Below are positions 1-8,680 of a stretch of DNA of 35,785 bases, piece after piece (positions within the stretch are counted from its first letter, which is position 1; each line of letters starts with the position of its first letter). Source of the stretch: Chitinophagaceae bacterium (lineage in GTDB: Bacteria; Bacteroidota; Bacteroidia; Chitinophagales; Chitinophagaceae); assembly GCA_947447465.1 (NCBI GenBank), contig CANFKE010000042.1, forward strand, positions 1-35,785. The letters are read 5' to 3'. Position numbers and translations under genes: made by a program. A model generated the notes under the pieces. It had not been told where the DNA came from. It did not search any database and worked only from the letters and a program-made list of their open reading frames with translations.

Positions 1-924
1 GTAGTAGGTGCCGGTGCCGTAGGTGCAACATGTGCTGACAACATTGCCCGCAGAGAGCTGGCAGAAGAGCTGGTATTGCTTGACATCAAGGAAGGTTTTG
101 CTGAAGGTAAGGCGCTTGATATTTCTCAGACAGCATCTTTGCTGGGTTTCGATACTCGTGTAATTGGTGTTACCAATGACTATAGCAAGACAGCTAATTC
201 TGATGTTTGTGTGATCACTTCAGGTATTCCGCGTAAGCCGGGTATGACCCGTGAAGAACTGATAGGTACTAATGCACGTATCGTTGAGAATGTGTGCAAG
301 AGCCTGTTGGAGCACTCACCAAACACGATCATCGTGGTTATATCTAACCCAATGGATACTATGACTTATCTGGCCCTTAAGGCTACAGGTTTGCCAAAGA
401 ACCGTATCATTGGTATGGGTGGCATCCTGGACAGTGCACGTTTCAAGTGCTACATCCAGAAAGAACTGAATTGCTCTGCTAACGATCTTCATGCTACTGT
501 AATTGGTGGTCATGGTGATACTACAATGATCCCTCTTACACGTTTGGCTACTATCAATGGTACACCAATATCTAACATGATAGCTGCTGACAAGTTGAAG
601 CAGATAGCTGCTGATACAATGGTAGGTGGTGCAACCCTTACTAAGTTGTTGGGCACAAGTGCATGGTATGCTCCGGGTGCGGCAGGTGCTGCATTGGTCG
701 AGTCTATCGTTCGCAATCAGAAGAAAGTATTCCCTTGCTGCGTGAGCCTGGAAGGTGAGTATGGCCAGAACGATATATGCCTTGGCGTACCTGTAGTAAT
801 AGGTAGCAACGGTTGGGAAAAGATCATCGACTACAAGCTGAATGCAGAAGAAATGGAAGCATTCAACAAGAGCGCTGAAGCGGTTCGCAACATGAACCAG
901 GTATTGGATACTTTGGTAGCTTAA
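1..924 (+). CDS. mdh: malate dehydrogenase, 5' end outside the window
   Basis: Interconverts malate and oxaloacetate with NAD in the TCA cycle (cytoplasm). The reading frame is open from base 1, so only the first few residues are missing; 307 residues are visible against about 310 for the family. The first visible residues form the Rossmann glycine motif GAGAVG, followed by the acidic residue of LLDIKEG that binds the adenosine ribose. The substrate loop reads IPRKPGMTR, whose arginines favour malate over lactate. ISNPMD, GILDSARF and the catalytic histidine of GGHGDTT are all present. This is the LDH-like (MDH type 3) form. An in-frame TTG at 76 is not the start, because the glycine motif lies upstream of it. 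A strong terminator follows at 968. No downstream partner shares its operon. Confidence 0.96.
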   Translation, partial: VVGAGAVGATCADNIARRELAEELVLLDIKEGFAEGKALDISQTASLLGFDTRVIGVTNDYSKTANSDVCVITSGIPRKPGMTREELIGTNARIVENVCKSLLEHSPNTIIVVISNPMDTMTYLALKATGLPKNRIIGMGGILDSARFKCYIQKELNCSANDLHATVIGGHGDTTMIPLTRLATINGTPISNMIAADKLKQIAADTMVGGATLTKLLGTSAWYAPGAAGAALVESIVRNQKKVFPCCVSLEGEYGQNDICLGVPVVIGSNGWEKIIDYKLNAEEMEAFNKSAEAVRNMNQVLDTLVA

Positions 925-967
925 TTTTTTAGCCTCTATTTGTAAGTGATACTTACTACTAGATACT

Positions 968-995
968 GAAAGCGCCCCTCGTAGGGCGCTTTCTT
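968..995 (+). terminator. rho-independent terminator after mdh
   Basis: Perfect 10-bp stem GAAAGCGCCC (968-977) and GGGCGCTTTC (984-993) with a 6-nt loop, followed by a short T-rich stretch. It lies 43 bp after the mdh stop codon. Confidence 0.85.
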
Positions 996-1058
996 GCGTT
1001 TACAGGATCCGGAATTGATTTCGGGAAAGCTTATCTTTATTATATAGTGATCGGTCTT

Positions 1059-2003
1059 ATGAAGCATTATGCAGGTGTATTGTTGTTTTTAATCATTTCC
1101 TTAAGGGTTGTTGCACAGGAGCAGCAGTTATTGTCTGCATTCAGGGCAGGTTTAAGCGCGAGTTACGACAGCAATTATACATGCGATGATGCAAGATGTT
1201 TTGCTTATTTAGTAGAGGGCATGAGCGTTGGTAACCCATATGTATTGACTGTAACGAAAGTTAAGACAGATACAATAAAGGCGACTCGGGAGTCAATTGA
1301 GAAGGCACGCAGTTTGAAATATGATCGGTCATATACAGAGCACATTAAAATGCTTATTGACGGGAATCTATGTCAGCGAAATGTGGGTTATATGCTAATT
1401 GCATTTTTCAAAGACACTACCTATTATGAGGAAATGTGGCACAGATTTGAAACGTTTGATACGAGCAATAATGCAATAGTATTGTTTCCATGGATAATGA
1501 AGATATTTCCAAGGGAGACAGATAGGGTATTTGCAATGGTAATGAATCACAGAGAATGGTATGACGTAACCATGGGGCCTGCATTCATGCTGAGTATGGA
1601 CAGAAAATGTATTGTGAGTACACTTTACAAACACTTGAGCGATACTTCATTCTATGTTCGAGATCTGACTCTGAATATGATCAGCATATTGGATACGTCT
1701 GCAACAGGAGATGCCGCGGTTGTAAGAGCGCTGAAAAATTGGCTGCCGGAAGAAAAGAAAAGTGCAATAGTGGCATTACAAATGAGACCTCACTTGAAAT
1801 TGAAAAAGCTGTTGCAGCCATATGCTCACGAGGCTATTCTGCATGATGTTGTTACAGAGGCATTGTATATGAGCATGTATAATGAGGATGTAGTGTATGC
1901 TAAGCAATTGTGTACGAAAGAGGAATCAGCAAACTATGCCGATTCCAAAGAGCAACACCTTCTGGAAATAAAAGTCTTACGACAGCAATTGTTTCGTCAT
2001 TGA
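1059..2003 (+). CDS. exported protein of unknown function
   Basis: I do not recognise this family. The 314-residue product starts with a clear signal peptide (KHY, then GVLLFLIISLRVV, with likely cleavage after VVA at about residue 20), so it is periplasmic or surface exposed. The mature part is mostly helical in character with repeated hydrophobic/charged heptad-like segments, which could be an alpha-solenoid (HEAT-like) fold; this is inference. I chose ATG 1059 over an in-frame GTG at 1047 because the GTG would put four extra residues before the basic n-region. A box TATCTTTA at 1032-1039, close to the Bacteroidota -7 consensus, lies 19 bp upstream. The gene is convergent with the zinc peptidase gene, with 26 bp between the stops and no obvious hairpin there. 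Confidence 0.8.
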   Translation: MKHYAGVLLFLIISLRVVAQEQQLLSAFRAGLSASYDSNYTCDDARCFAYLVEGMSVGNPYVLTVTKVKTDTIKATRESIEKARSLKYDRSYTEHIKMLIDGNLCQRNVGYMLIAFFKDTTYYEEMWHRFETFDTSNNAIVLFPWIMKIFPRETDRVFAMVMNHREWYDVTMGPAFMLSMDRKCIVSTLYKHLSDTSFYVRDLTLNMISILDTSATGDAAVVRALKNWLPEEKKSAIVALQMRPHLKLKKLLQPYAHEAILHDVVTEALYMSMYNEDVVYAKQLCTKEESANYADSKEQHLLEIKVLRQQLFRH

Positions 2004-2029
2004 TTCTCGCTTCAAAGAATGAAATTCAA

Positions 2030-2905
2030 TTAATTTGCCAATTCACTGAATGTATCTCCCTGGCTAATGTCTCCTGTCTCATAACCTTTTCTGAACCAAT
2101 ACATGCGCTGCTTTGATGTGCCGTGAGTAAATGCATCAGGTACTACACGCCCTTGCGTTAGTCTTTGCAAGCGATCATCTCCAATAGCGTTTGCAGCATT
2201 CAGAGCCGCTTCTATATCTCCGGGTTCTATTACTACCGGGTTGTCCTTGCTGTTCATCTTTTCGGCATAATGCGCCCATACGCCCGCATAGAAATCGGCT
2301 TGTAATTCCAGCATTACAGACATACTGTGTGGGCCACTGCGTTCGCCATATCCTTTAAGTCGGCTCATTTTTTGAGTAGTACCCATCAGATACTGAATAT
2401 GATGGCCAACTTCGTGTGCAATGACATAGGCATTGGCAAAATCTCCCGGCGCTCCGAATCGTTCTTTGAGTTCGTTGAAGAATGAGACATCGAGATATAT
2501 CTTTTGGTCTGATGGGCAGTAGAAAGGGCCAACAGCCGCTGATGCGCCTCCGCAGGCAGTATTTACCTGTCCTTCAAAAATGCGCATGACCGGCTTATTG
2601 TAGGTCATGCCATTGGCGGCAAATAGGCTGTCCCATACTACTTCTGTCTCAGCAAGTACTATTGATGCGAATTCTTTCATTGATCCTTGTTCCGCATGAT
2701 AGTTAGTGGTTATCTGTTCTTCTCTTCCACCACCTGCTGCATCTACCATTCTATTCACCTGATTGGGCGTGTACCCGGTGATGAGGTAAATGATGATGCC
2801 AATTATTGTAGCGCCTATTCCACCTCCAAGAAGCCTGCCACCGCCATTACCGCCACCGTCGCTATATTCTACATTTTCGCTTTGTCTGCCACCTAACCAT
2901 TTCAT
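2030..2905 (-). CDS. YpfJ-type neutral zinc metallopeptidase
   Basis: Member of the putative neutral zinc metallopeptidase family (Pfam Zn_peptidase, E. coli YpfJ); substrate unknown. The N-terminus MKWLGGRQSENVE matches the family opening (MRWQGR.ESDNVED in relatives), so ATG at 2905 is preferred over an in-frame start at 2950 that would add 15 unrelated residues. A glycine-rich stretch (17-29) precedes one membrane segment at about 28-44 (IGATIIGIIIYLITG), placing the catalytic domain probably outside the cytoplasm. The zinc motif HEVGHH is at residues 164-169, with E165 as the likely catalytic base. Cysteines at about 118 and 130 could form a disulfide. Length (291 aa) is normal. It follows lptD on the same strand with a 127-bp gap holding a REP-like sequence. 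Confidence 0.9.
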   Translation of the reverse strand: MKWLGGRQSENVEYSDGGGNGGGRLLGGGIGATIIGIIIYLITGYTPNQVNRMVDAAGGGREEQITTNYHAEQGSMKEFASIVLAETEVVWDSLFAANGMTYNKPVMRIFEGQVNTACGGASAAVGPFYCPSDQKIYLDVSFFNELKERFGAPGDFANAYVIAHEVGHHIQYLMGTTQKMSRLKGYGERSGPHSMSVMLELQADFYAGVWAHYAEKMNSKDNPVVIEPGDIEAALNAANAIGDDRLQRLTQGRVVPDAFTHGTSKQRMYWFRKGYETGDISQGDTFSELAN

Positions 2906-2917
2906 ATGAATATAATG

Positions 2918-2937
2918 GCTACAAACCGTTTGCACCT
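2918..2937 (+). repeat. solitary REP-like sequence related to the RAYT palindrome
   Basis: The 20-mer GCTACAAACCGTTTGCACCT differs at one base from 33795-33814, which is part of the inverted repeat behind the transposase gene at 33.2 kb. It is intergenic, between lptD and the peptidase gene, and continues into a small fold-back ACCT-TCG-AGGT (2934-2944). Only one arm is present here. Confidence 0.6.
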
Positions 2938-3032
2938 TCGAGGTAATCACTTAGGCTTGTTGCCGGATTTAGTTTGTTAAAAGAGCAATTTACCAATGTT
3001 GAGGCAAGTGAAAAAAATGAGCCATCAAACTA

Positions 3033-5714
3033 TTAAAGAGGTGTATCTCTGTAATCCCTTCTTCTCATCAGTTTCAGATCTTGTAGTATCTGTGCCTTTA
3101 CGTTGAGAGTGAAGTTGTAGCTTTTGCGCGGACCGAATGGGAAGGTCTGCAGGTGCATAGCCCAACAGTGAAGGTCGCGAAATACATCTATAGATGTCAG
3201 GGTCAATTGTTTATAGGTAAAATTGTATCCGCTGTTCATAGATACTTTCCAGCGAGGTGTCAGTTGGAACTCTCCCTGAAAGGTAACGTTGTGAGTAAGT
3301 ACCAGTGTATCTCCATGAGAGAAATAGCTGAAGTTCTTGGCAGCGTTCATGGTGTAATTGATGTTCAGGCTCCATGGAATATTGAAGTCAACATACTCGT
3401 TGTAGCCTGCGTTGCGCATTACTCTTGCATATTCTTCGGTATTGGTAGGGCTGTTTTTTCCTCCTTTGGGTTTGGAGTGGAAGTTAGCGCCCAAAGACAT
3501 ATTGGCCTGAGTGAAGCGCGCGATACCATAACCTAATTCCTGCATGGTCTGTGGTCTGCGGCGACCTGTATTATAATCGAGGGCATAAGGGTCGTATGCC
3601 GCATTGGAGCTGACATTGATCTTATCCAAAATATTGGTACGGAAGCCAAGAGCAATATTGCTCCATCTGAATGAATCGACCGCCATATTATAAGATGTAT
3701 TGACACTAAGTCCATCTATCAGGGTCACATTCTTTGTACCTGTGCCCGTTGTGTCCTTTCCTGATTTTACTTTTATCTGCAGATTATTGCCCACTCCCAG
3801 ATTAAGCAGTCCGGCCTTGCCTGCTACAGGTTGCCCTATAGGTGAGGTAGCATAATAAGACTGCAGGTAATAGTTCTGAGTAGTGTCTAAGCGTGTTTTG
3901 TAGTAGTAGCTATATGGTGAAGAGGCAAAGTCGGGGTGATACGAAAGTCCGACAGATGGCGTGATGACATGACGGATACCTCTCAGGCTTCCGCTCTTGA
4001 ACATCTTCATACCATAGATACGTGTAGTAAAGGATACTCCTGCGTTATAGTCGCGTGCTGTGTAAAATCCATTAGATCTTGTTGTGTCTATTTTGCTGTC
4101 AGCTGAATTGTATTCCCTTTGCAGTTTTTCGGTAAGCCAATATTCGTTGTAGCTGGCACTGAATGACATATTGATGTATCTGAGCAGGGTATAGCTGGCA
4201 CTCACAGGTACTGAGTGATGAATGCCACTCTGAAAATTGCTCAGGTTGAAATGAGCTGCATTGAAGGTGCTGTCATAAAAAGTACCCTTGTTCAACATAT
4301 CTGCGGTATAACTGGCTGTGATCTTATCGTACCAATGACTACCCACTCGTTTTTTGCTTGCAAAAGGATTGAACTGAGTAACGTGGAAGTTAACTGCCGG
4401 CAATGTTACATTGATCTGCTTAGTTGCGGTATTCTGACTATGCAGTGCACTAATGGTCAATCCGAAAGGCTTGTTCTGCCAGGTCTTGCTCCAACTTATA
4501 TTAGACTGATATTGGTTTTGAAGGATCTGGTTAGGGTCATAACTATTATTGGAATAGAATGATGATGTTCCGACCTGTACAGATGCATTGAATGTTTGAC
4601 CCGGCTTAGCTTTGCCATCAGATGAATGACGCCAGTTGATCATGAAATCTTTTTGTGTGCTTGCTCCCGGTTCGAAGCTCTCTCCGGTCTTATTGAAAGC
4701 GTATGATAGATTGAATCCGCCCCTGTAGTGGTATATATTACTGTAATTGCTTACCGCGCTGATGGCATAGCTGCCTTTTGTATAGATGTTGGTCTGAGTA
4801 AGCAGGTCGATATGGTCATTGAGGTAGAAGTAATAGCCCCCATTGAGTAAGCCTAGTCCGCGAGACTGTTCTACACTGTAGGTAGGTATTACAAAGCCTG
4901 ATTTTTGTTTGGCAGAAATAGGGAACAATGCAAATGGAAGGAATATAGGAGTGGGTACGCCCATGATGTTGATATTAGCAGGGCCCGAGACAATGAGCTT
5001 ATCGGGAACTACCTTGATGCGATAAGCGACAATGCCAAAGTGTGGCGTGTCTAGTGCGCATGTTGTATAAATGCTGTGTGATCCATAGATCACCTGGTCA
5101 GGATTACGTTTTATCTGGTCACTATGTACAAATCCTTCTCCATATTGTGTTTGTACATTTCTTACGATAGCACGTTTACTCTTAAAATTATATTGCATAG
5201 AGTCGTATGCGAACTTCTCCTTGCCTTGCACAAAAGTGCCTTTTTTTAGTGTTCCTGTATCTTTAGACGGATCGGCAGATGGAGCTGCCACTACTTTATT
5301 ACTGCCCTGATCAAACAATATTTGCCCGTGGTTGACCTGCATATCTTCATAATTGACCTGCACTTTGCCATACAGGCGAGATACATTGGTCTTCATGTTC
5401 ATTACAGCAGAATCTTCAGCATCGGCCTTAACAACTGAAGGCAGTGCATCTTTAGATATTTTGATCCCAAGTCTGCTTTCCAGTTTGCCGATGGCTGATG
5501 TGTCAGAAGGATTTGATTTTTTTGAGCTGTCAGATAATTTTGGGGCAGATGTTATATTTGCACTGTCTTTTACCAAAACAGTATCTGCAACCGGTGTATT
5601 TTTCGATTGCGCAAAAGCCGTATTTGTTATAAAGAATATAAAAATGATTGCTATACACGGGGTAAAGCAATGCAATGATGAAAAATTTAAAATAAATTTA
5701 CCGAACAGGCGCAT
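3033..5714 (-). CDS. lptD: LPS assembly outer-membrane protein LptD
   Basis: LptD is the outer-membrane beta-barrel that, plugged by LptE, inserts lipopolysaccharide into the outer leaflet. The 893-residue product has a signal peptide (hydrophobic CIAIIFIFFITN, cleavage after AFA at about residue 35), a Ser/Thr/Asp-rich linker, an OstA/LptA-like beta-jellyroll (from about 110, with LYGKVQVNYEDMQVNHG), and a barrel from about 250 to the end. FALFPISAKQKSGFVIP and RGLGLLNGGYYFYLNDHIDL match the start of the LptD barrel in Bacteroidota. It lacks an obvious internal cysteine-pair pattern like that of E. coli. Divergent from the amidase gene over 72 bp. A perfect -7 box TATTTTTG lies only 8 nt before the ATG. 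The presumed partner, lptE, is at 28568, 23 kb away. Confidence 0.88.
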   Translation of the reverse strand: MRLFGKFILNFSSLHCFTPCIAIIFIFFITNTAFAQSKNTPVADTVLVKDSANITSAPKLSDSSKKSNPSDTSAIGKLESRLGIKISKDALPSVVKADAEDSAVMNMKTNVSRLYGKVQVNYEDMQVNHGQILFDQGSNKVVAAPSADPSKDTGTLKKGTFVQGKEKFAYDSMQYNFKSKRAIVRNVQTQYGEGFVHSDQIKRNPDQVIYGSHSIYTTCALDTPHFGIVAYRIKVVPDKLIVSGPANINIMGVPTPIFLPFALFPISAKQKSGFVIPTYSVEQSRGLGLLNGGYYFYLNDHIDLLTQTNIYTKGSYAISAVSNYSNIYHYRGGFNLSYAFNKTGESFEPGASTQKDFMINWRHSSDGKAKPGQTFNASVQVGTSSFYSNNSYDPNQILQNQYQSNISWSKTWQNKPFGLTISALHSQNTATKQINVTLPAVNFHVTQFNPFASKKRVGSHWYDKITASYTADMLNKGTFYDSTFNAAHFNLSNFQSGIHHSVPVSASYTLLRYINMSFSASYNEYWLTEKLQREYNSADSKIDTTRSNGFYTARDYNAGVSFTTRIYGMKMFKSGSLRGIRHVITPSVGLSYHPDFASSPYSYYYKTRLDTTQNYYLQSYYATSPIGQPVAGKAGLLNLGVGNNLQIKVKSGKDTTGTGTKNVTLIDGLSVNTSYNMAVDSFRWSNIALGFRTNILDKINVSSNAAYDPYALDYNTGRRRPQTMQELGYGIARFTQANMSLGANFHSKPKGGKNSPTNTEEYARVMRNAGYNEYVDFNIPWSLNINYTMNAAKNFSYFSHGDTLVLTHNVTFQGEFQLTPRWKVSMNSGYNFTYKQLTLTSIDVFRDLHCWAMHLQTFPFGPRKSYNFTLNVKAQILQDLKLMRRRDYRDTPL

Positions 5715-5722
5715 AAGCGACG

Positions 5723-5730
5723 CAAAAATA
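5723..5730 (-). promoter_or_regulatory. -7 box of the lptD promoter
   Basis: On the minus strand TATTTTTG matches the Bacteroidota consensus TAnnTTTG exactly. Only 8 nt separate it from the lptD ATG. No TTTG was found at the expected -33 distance, so the call rests on the -7 box and its position. Confidence 0.5.
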
Positions 5731-5786
5731 CTATTTGAGTGTGACGTTTTATCAGCGGGCCTGTTTAAATCTTTTATAAAACTACT

Positions 5787-6635
5787 ATGCGCATTATAAC
5801 GATCACATTTATATCGGTTTTAACCCTATTACAGCCAGTTTTATTGTATGCCAAAGGAAAGAAAGTAAATAAAATAGTGGTTGATGCCGGACACGGAGGC
5901 AAAGACTTCGGCGCTCAGGGTGCTTTTTCTTATGAAAAAGACGTGACGCTTGGGGTGGCCTTAAAGCTGGGTAAGATATTGTCTGATAGTTTAAAGAACC
6001 TTCAGGTAATTTATACGCGTACTACCGATGCTTATCCTACACTTGTGGAAAGGCATGAAATTGCCAATAAGGCGCAGGCCGACCTGTTCATTGCCGTACA
6101 TGCCAACTCTACTCCATACACCTATACTAAAAAGCTGGTAGGGTATAAGACCATCAAGCGTCATCATAAAACCGTAAAACAGCCGATCTATCAGAGCACT
6201 CGTCACCACGAGACATCCAGAATGGGGGTAGAGACCTATGTATTAGGTTTGCATCGTATGGGGCAGCTGGGTGGTGAGGTTCAGGATGAGTTTACCAGTG
6301 GTGATAGCACCAGCAGTAATGGATTGCTGAATGCCAATGATCCGCAGACGGCGATCATTGTTGCACAATATACACAGGCATTCCTGAGCCGTAGCGTGCG
6401 TTTGGGAACTAAGATACAGGAGCAGTTCTCCAATCAGGGCAGGGGAGATCTTGGTGTTAAGCAAAAAGGTCTGGAAGTGCTTGCAGGCAGTGCTATGCCC
6501 GGCGTACTTGTTGAGATAGGATTTATCAATAATCCACAGGAAGAGGCATATCTTAACTCCGAAAAAGGGCAGACAGAGGTTGCAATGGCAATATATAAAG
6601 GTATAAAAGCATATAAGAGCGAGATAGAAAAATAG
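5787..6635 (+). CDS. N-acetylmuramoyl-L-alanine amidase (Amidase_3)
   Basis: Zinc amidase that cleaves the bond between MurNAc and the peptide in peptidoglycan, in the periplasm. The 282-residue product has a signal peptide (ITFISVLTLLQPVLLYA). Zinc ligands expected for the Amidase_3 fold are visible: H36 in VVDAGHGGKD, E50 in FSYEKDV, and H105 in FIAVHANST. The C-terminal VLVEIGFINNPQEEAYL carries the catalytic glutamate. A basic insertion rich in Lys, His and Tyr (about 112-150) precedes VETYVLGL; such insertions are common in Bacteroidota homologues and may gate the active site. It lacks SH3, LysM or AMIN domains, so it is a stand-alone catalytic domain. Divergent from lptD. No terminator hairpin was seen after it. 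Confidence 0.93.
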   Translation: MRIITITFISVLTLLQPVLLYAKGKKVNKIVVDAGHGGKDFGAQGAFSYEKDVTLGVALKLGKILSDSLKNLQVIYTRTTDAYPTLVERHEIANKAQADLFIAVHANSTPYTYTKKLVGYKTIKRHHKTVKQPIYQSTRHHETSRMGVETYVLGLHRMGQLGGEVQDEFTSGDSTSSNGLLNANDPQTAIIVAQYTQAFLSRSVRLGTKIQEQFSNQGRGDLGVKQKGLEVLAGSAMPGVLVEIGFINNPQEEAYLNSEKGQTEVAMAIYKGIKAYKSEIEK

Positions 6636-6763
6636 GGGGATTGGTTATTCTGTGAAGGTATTGACCGTCATTTTTTCTGATGTGAACTATATCTAAAGTA
6701 TGTTTTTTATTTTGTATTTGATTTTGAAATAATTGCTATTACTTTTGATGAGATATAAAATAC

Positions 6764-6792
6764 TTTGTTCTGACAAATATTTTTTATCTTTA
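6764..6792 (+). promoter_or_regulatory. promoter of the first EGF-like lipoprotein gene
   Basis: TTTG at 6764-6767 is followed after 17 bp by TATCTTTA (6785-6792), one base from the TAnnTTTG consensus. It lies 19 bp before the ATG at 6812 and sits in a very AT-rich 176-bp intergenic region. Confidence 0.55.
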
Positions 6793-6811
6793 AACTCTTT
6801 TAGAATTTTCA

Positions 6812-7372
6812 ATGAAAATGAAAAATGCGCTGAAGTCCCTGCTGTTTTCAATTGTAATACTGTCAGGGGTATTGTTCGCTGCAATATATACCAGTTGTAA
6901 CCCTGATAAATGTAAAGCCATTGCTTGTGCATATGGAGGTACATGTAATGAAGGCAGTTGCAAATGCCTGCCGGGTTATGAAGGCACTAATTGTGAAACT
7001 ATTACCAGAAAGAAGTTTATTGGTCTGTGGGCTGTAAAAGAGAAGGGTAGCATTACGCCATTACGTCAATATCCTTTAAGTATTGAAGGGGATAGTGCTG
7101 TAACTGGTCTGTTGATCAAAAATCTTTACAACTTTTTCAATGGTCAAAAAGTAAGGGCCACAATACTAGGTGATACGATCATTATTCCTAATCAGCAGTT
7201 GATGGATAAGGTGGTATTTGGAAAAGGTTATATTCACTCTACAGGTACAGGTATCAATAACTCAATTACTATCAGGTATGAGGTCATAGATGCAAACACT
7301 CAACTCGTAGATGATTTCGGTTATTATGCTGACATTGATTTCAGCGATCCGTCTGAATGGACCAAGCAATAG
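6812..7372 (+). CDS. EGF-like domain lipoprotein, tandem paralogue 1
   Basis: Probable lipoprotein of unknown function, 186 residues. The signal peptide (SLLFSIVILSGVLFAAIY) ends in YTSC; Tyr at -3 is unusual for a lipobox, but the cysteine is kept in all three paralogues. Next comes one EGF-like module of six cysteines with spacing C-x4-C-x5-C-x4-C-x-C-x8-C (CKAIAC, GGTCNEG, CKCLPGYEG, TNC). The remaining about 120 residues (from KKFIGLWAVKEKG) are predicted beta-rich and share W, YNFF, PNQQL, KVVFGKGYIHS and DDFGYY with the neighbours; FxGxW opening a barrel suggests a lipocalin-like fold (inference). EGF modules usually mediate protein or carbohydrate contacts. The second ATG (6818) is also possible. 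It is followed by paralogues at 7443 and 8081. Confidence 0.82.
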   Translation: MKMKNALKSLLFSIVILSGVLFAAIYTSCNPDKCKAIACAYGGTCNEGSCKCLPGYEGTNCETITRKKFIGLWAVKEKGSITPLRQYPLSIEGDSAVTGLLIKNLYNFFNGQKVRATILGDTIIIPNQQLMDKVVFGKGYIHSTGTGINNSITIRYEVIDANTQLVDDFGYYADIDFSDPSEWTKQ

Positions 7373-7442
7373 AATTTATTTTTTGATATAAGTGCAATCC
7401 TTCCCGTTATTTTTCTATTTTTACTCAACTAACTTATTGGTA

Positions 7443-8018
7443 ATGAAATTTACAGCAAGGGCACTCTATATTTCTCTGCTCACTTCACTTACAGCGTTCT
7501 CTGCTGTTTTGTATGTGTCATGTGGTAAAACTCCGTCAGGCAACGATAATGCGTGCCAGGCAATAGCTTGTGCACATGGCGGATCCTGCACCAATGGCAA
7601 GTGTATCTGTCCGTCGGGTTACGAGGGCAATAATTGTGAGATAACCACACGAGTGCGTTATCTGGGTGGATGGAATGTGCAAGAAAAAGGAACTACTACA
7701 CCTTCAAGAGAATATCAGGTTGCTATTGAGACCAGCACTATCGATGCATATCATGTTACTTTAAAGAACATGTACAATTACTTTAAGTCTCCGATCTCTG
7801 CATACGTGGTAAAAGACACTATTTTTATACCTAATCAACAATTAGAAGGAAAGGTGATCTTTGGTAAAGGGTACATTCACACTACTAATATCAATGCAAC
7901 AGAAAATAATACGCTCACAATGATCTATGAGGTAGTGGATACTGCAACACAGGTGGTTGATGACTTTGGTTATTACAGCGATCTTGATGGAAGCTCTCCA
8001 TCTCAGTGGACCAGATAG
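7443..8018 (+). CDS. EGF-like domain lipoprotein, tandem paralogue 2
   Basis: Second of three paralogues, 191 residues, unknown function. ATG 7443 is chosen because it begins directly with a normal n-region (MKFTARALY); an in-frame GTG at 7392 would add a second hydrophobic stretch before it. The signal peptide ends at LYVSC. The EGF-like module keeps all six cysteines (CQAIAC, GGSCTNG, CICPSGYEG, NNC). The C-terminal domain aligns throughout with the first paralogue (YLGGWNVQEKG, MYNYF, IPNQQLEGKVIFGKGYIHT, VVDDFGYYSDLD). A box TATTTTTA at 7416-7423 could be its own -7 element, so the three genes may be transcribed separately as well as together. Confidence 0.82.
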   Translation: MKFTARALYISLLTSLTAFSAVLYVSCGKTPSGNDNACQAIACAHGGSCTNGKCICPSGYEGNNCEITTRVRYLGGWNVQEKGTTTPSREYQVAIETSTIDAYHVTLKNMYNYFKSPISAYVVKDTIFIPNQQLEGKVIFGKGYIHTTNINATENNTLTMIYEVVDTATQVVDDFGYYSDLDGSSPSQWTR

Positions 8019-8080
8019 GTCGAGAAGAATTGACGAAGAAAATGATTTATCTTTATTATAAATAAAATTTTACAAGGGCA

Positions 8081-8635
8081 ATGAAGTTTACTATCAAAGC
8101 GATAATAATTTCCGCTATCACCACAATATCAGCAATGTCTGCGGTATTTTATACTTCTTGCAATACGGATAGATGCAAAACGATAATTTGTGCTAACAGG
8201 GGTATTTGCAATAAAGGTGTTTGTACTTGTCCGACAGGCTACGAGGGAACAAATTGCGAAACAATTACCCGCAAGAAGTTTACCGGAAACTGGTCTGTAT
8301 TTGAAAAAGGAAGTGCGTCATTGGCCAAACAATATCAGGTAAATGTTGTTGATGGTGATGGTATCACTTTCGTGAATATCACTAATTTTTACAACTTTTT
8401 CCATAGTCCCATCAAAGCATATGTAGTAGGTGGCGACAGGATAGTTATTCCTTCTCAGAATCTGGAAGGGAAGATAGTTTTTGGTGAAGGAACCATACAT
8501 TCCAATGTTACTTACGGTCAGTATGGCGGTATCACTATGCGTTATATCGTTCAGGATACGCTCACATTGCAGAAAGATGATTATGGCTATGAGTCTGCCA
8601 TTGATTTCAGCGATGCGTCTGATTGGAATAAGTAA
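8081..8635 (+). CDS. EGF-like domain lipoprotein, tandem paralogue 3
   Basis: Third paralogue, 184 residues, unknown function. The N-terminus is MKFTIKAIIISAITTIS and the lipobox region reads FYTSC. The EGF-like module is CKTIIC, GICNKG, CTCPTGYEG, TNC: the usual glycine pair before cysteine 3 is reduced to RG. The C-terminal domain keeps FTGNWSVFEKG, FYNFF, IPSQNLEGKIVFGEGTIHS and DDYGYESAIDFSD. It is closer to paralogue 1 at the EGF border (shared ETITRKKF) and to paralogue 2 at the start, as expected from repeated duplication or gene conversion. A box TATCTTTA (8048-8055) lies 25 bp upstream. A strong bidirectional terminator follows. Confidence 0.82.
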   Translation: MKFTIKAIIISAITTISAMSAVFYTSCNTDRCKTIICANRGICNKGVCTCPTGYEGTNCETITRKKFTGNWSVFEKGSASLAKQYQVNVVDGDGITFVNITNFYNFFHSPIKAYVVGGDRIVIPSQNLEGKIVFGEGTIHSNVTYGQYGGITMRYIVQDTLTLQKDDYGYESAIDFSDASDWNK

Positions 8636-8680
8636 TTATAGTACTGCAGGTCTTGCCGTTTGCATTATCTGTTGACCGAT

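Noticed and set aside
76..924. Internal TTG at 76 as the start of malate dehydrogenase
   Set aside because: The NAD-binding glycine motif is encoded upstream in the same frame from base 1, so the gene continues past the window edge.
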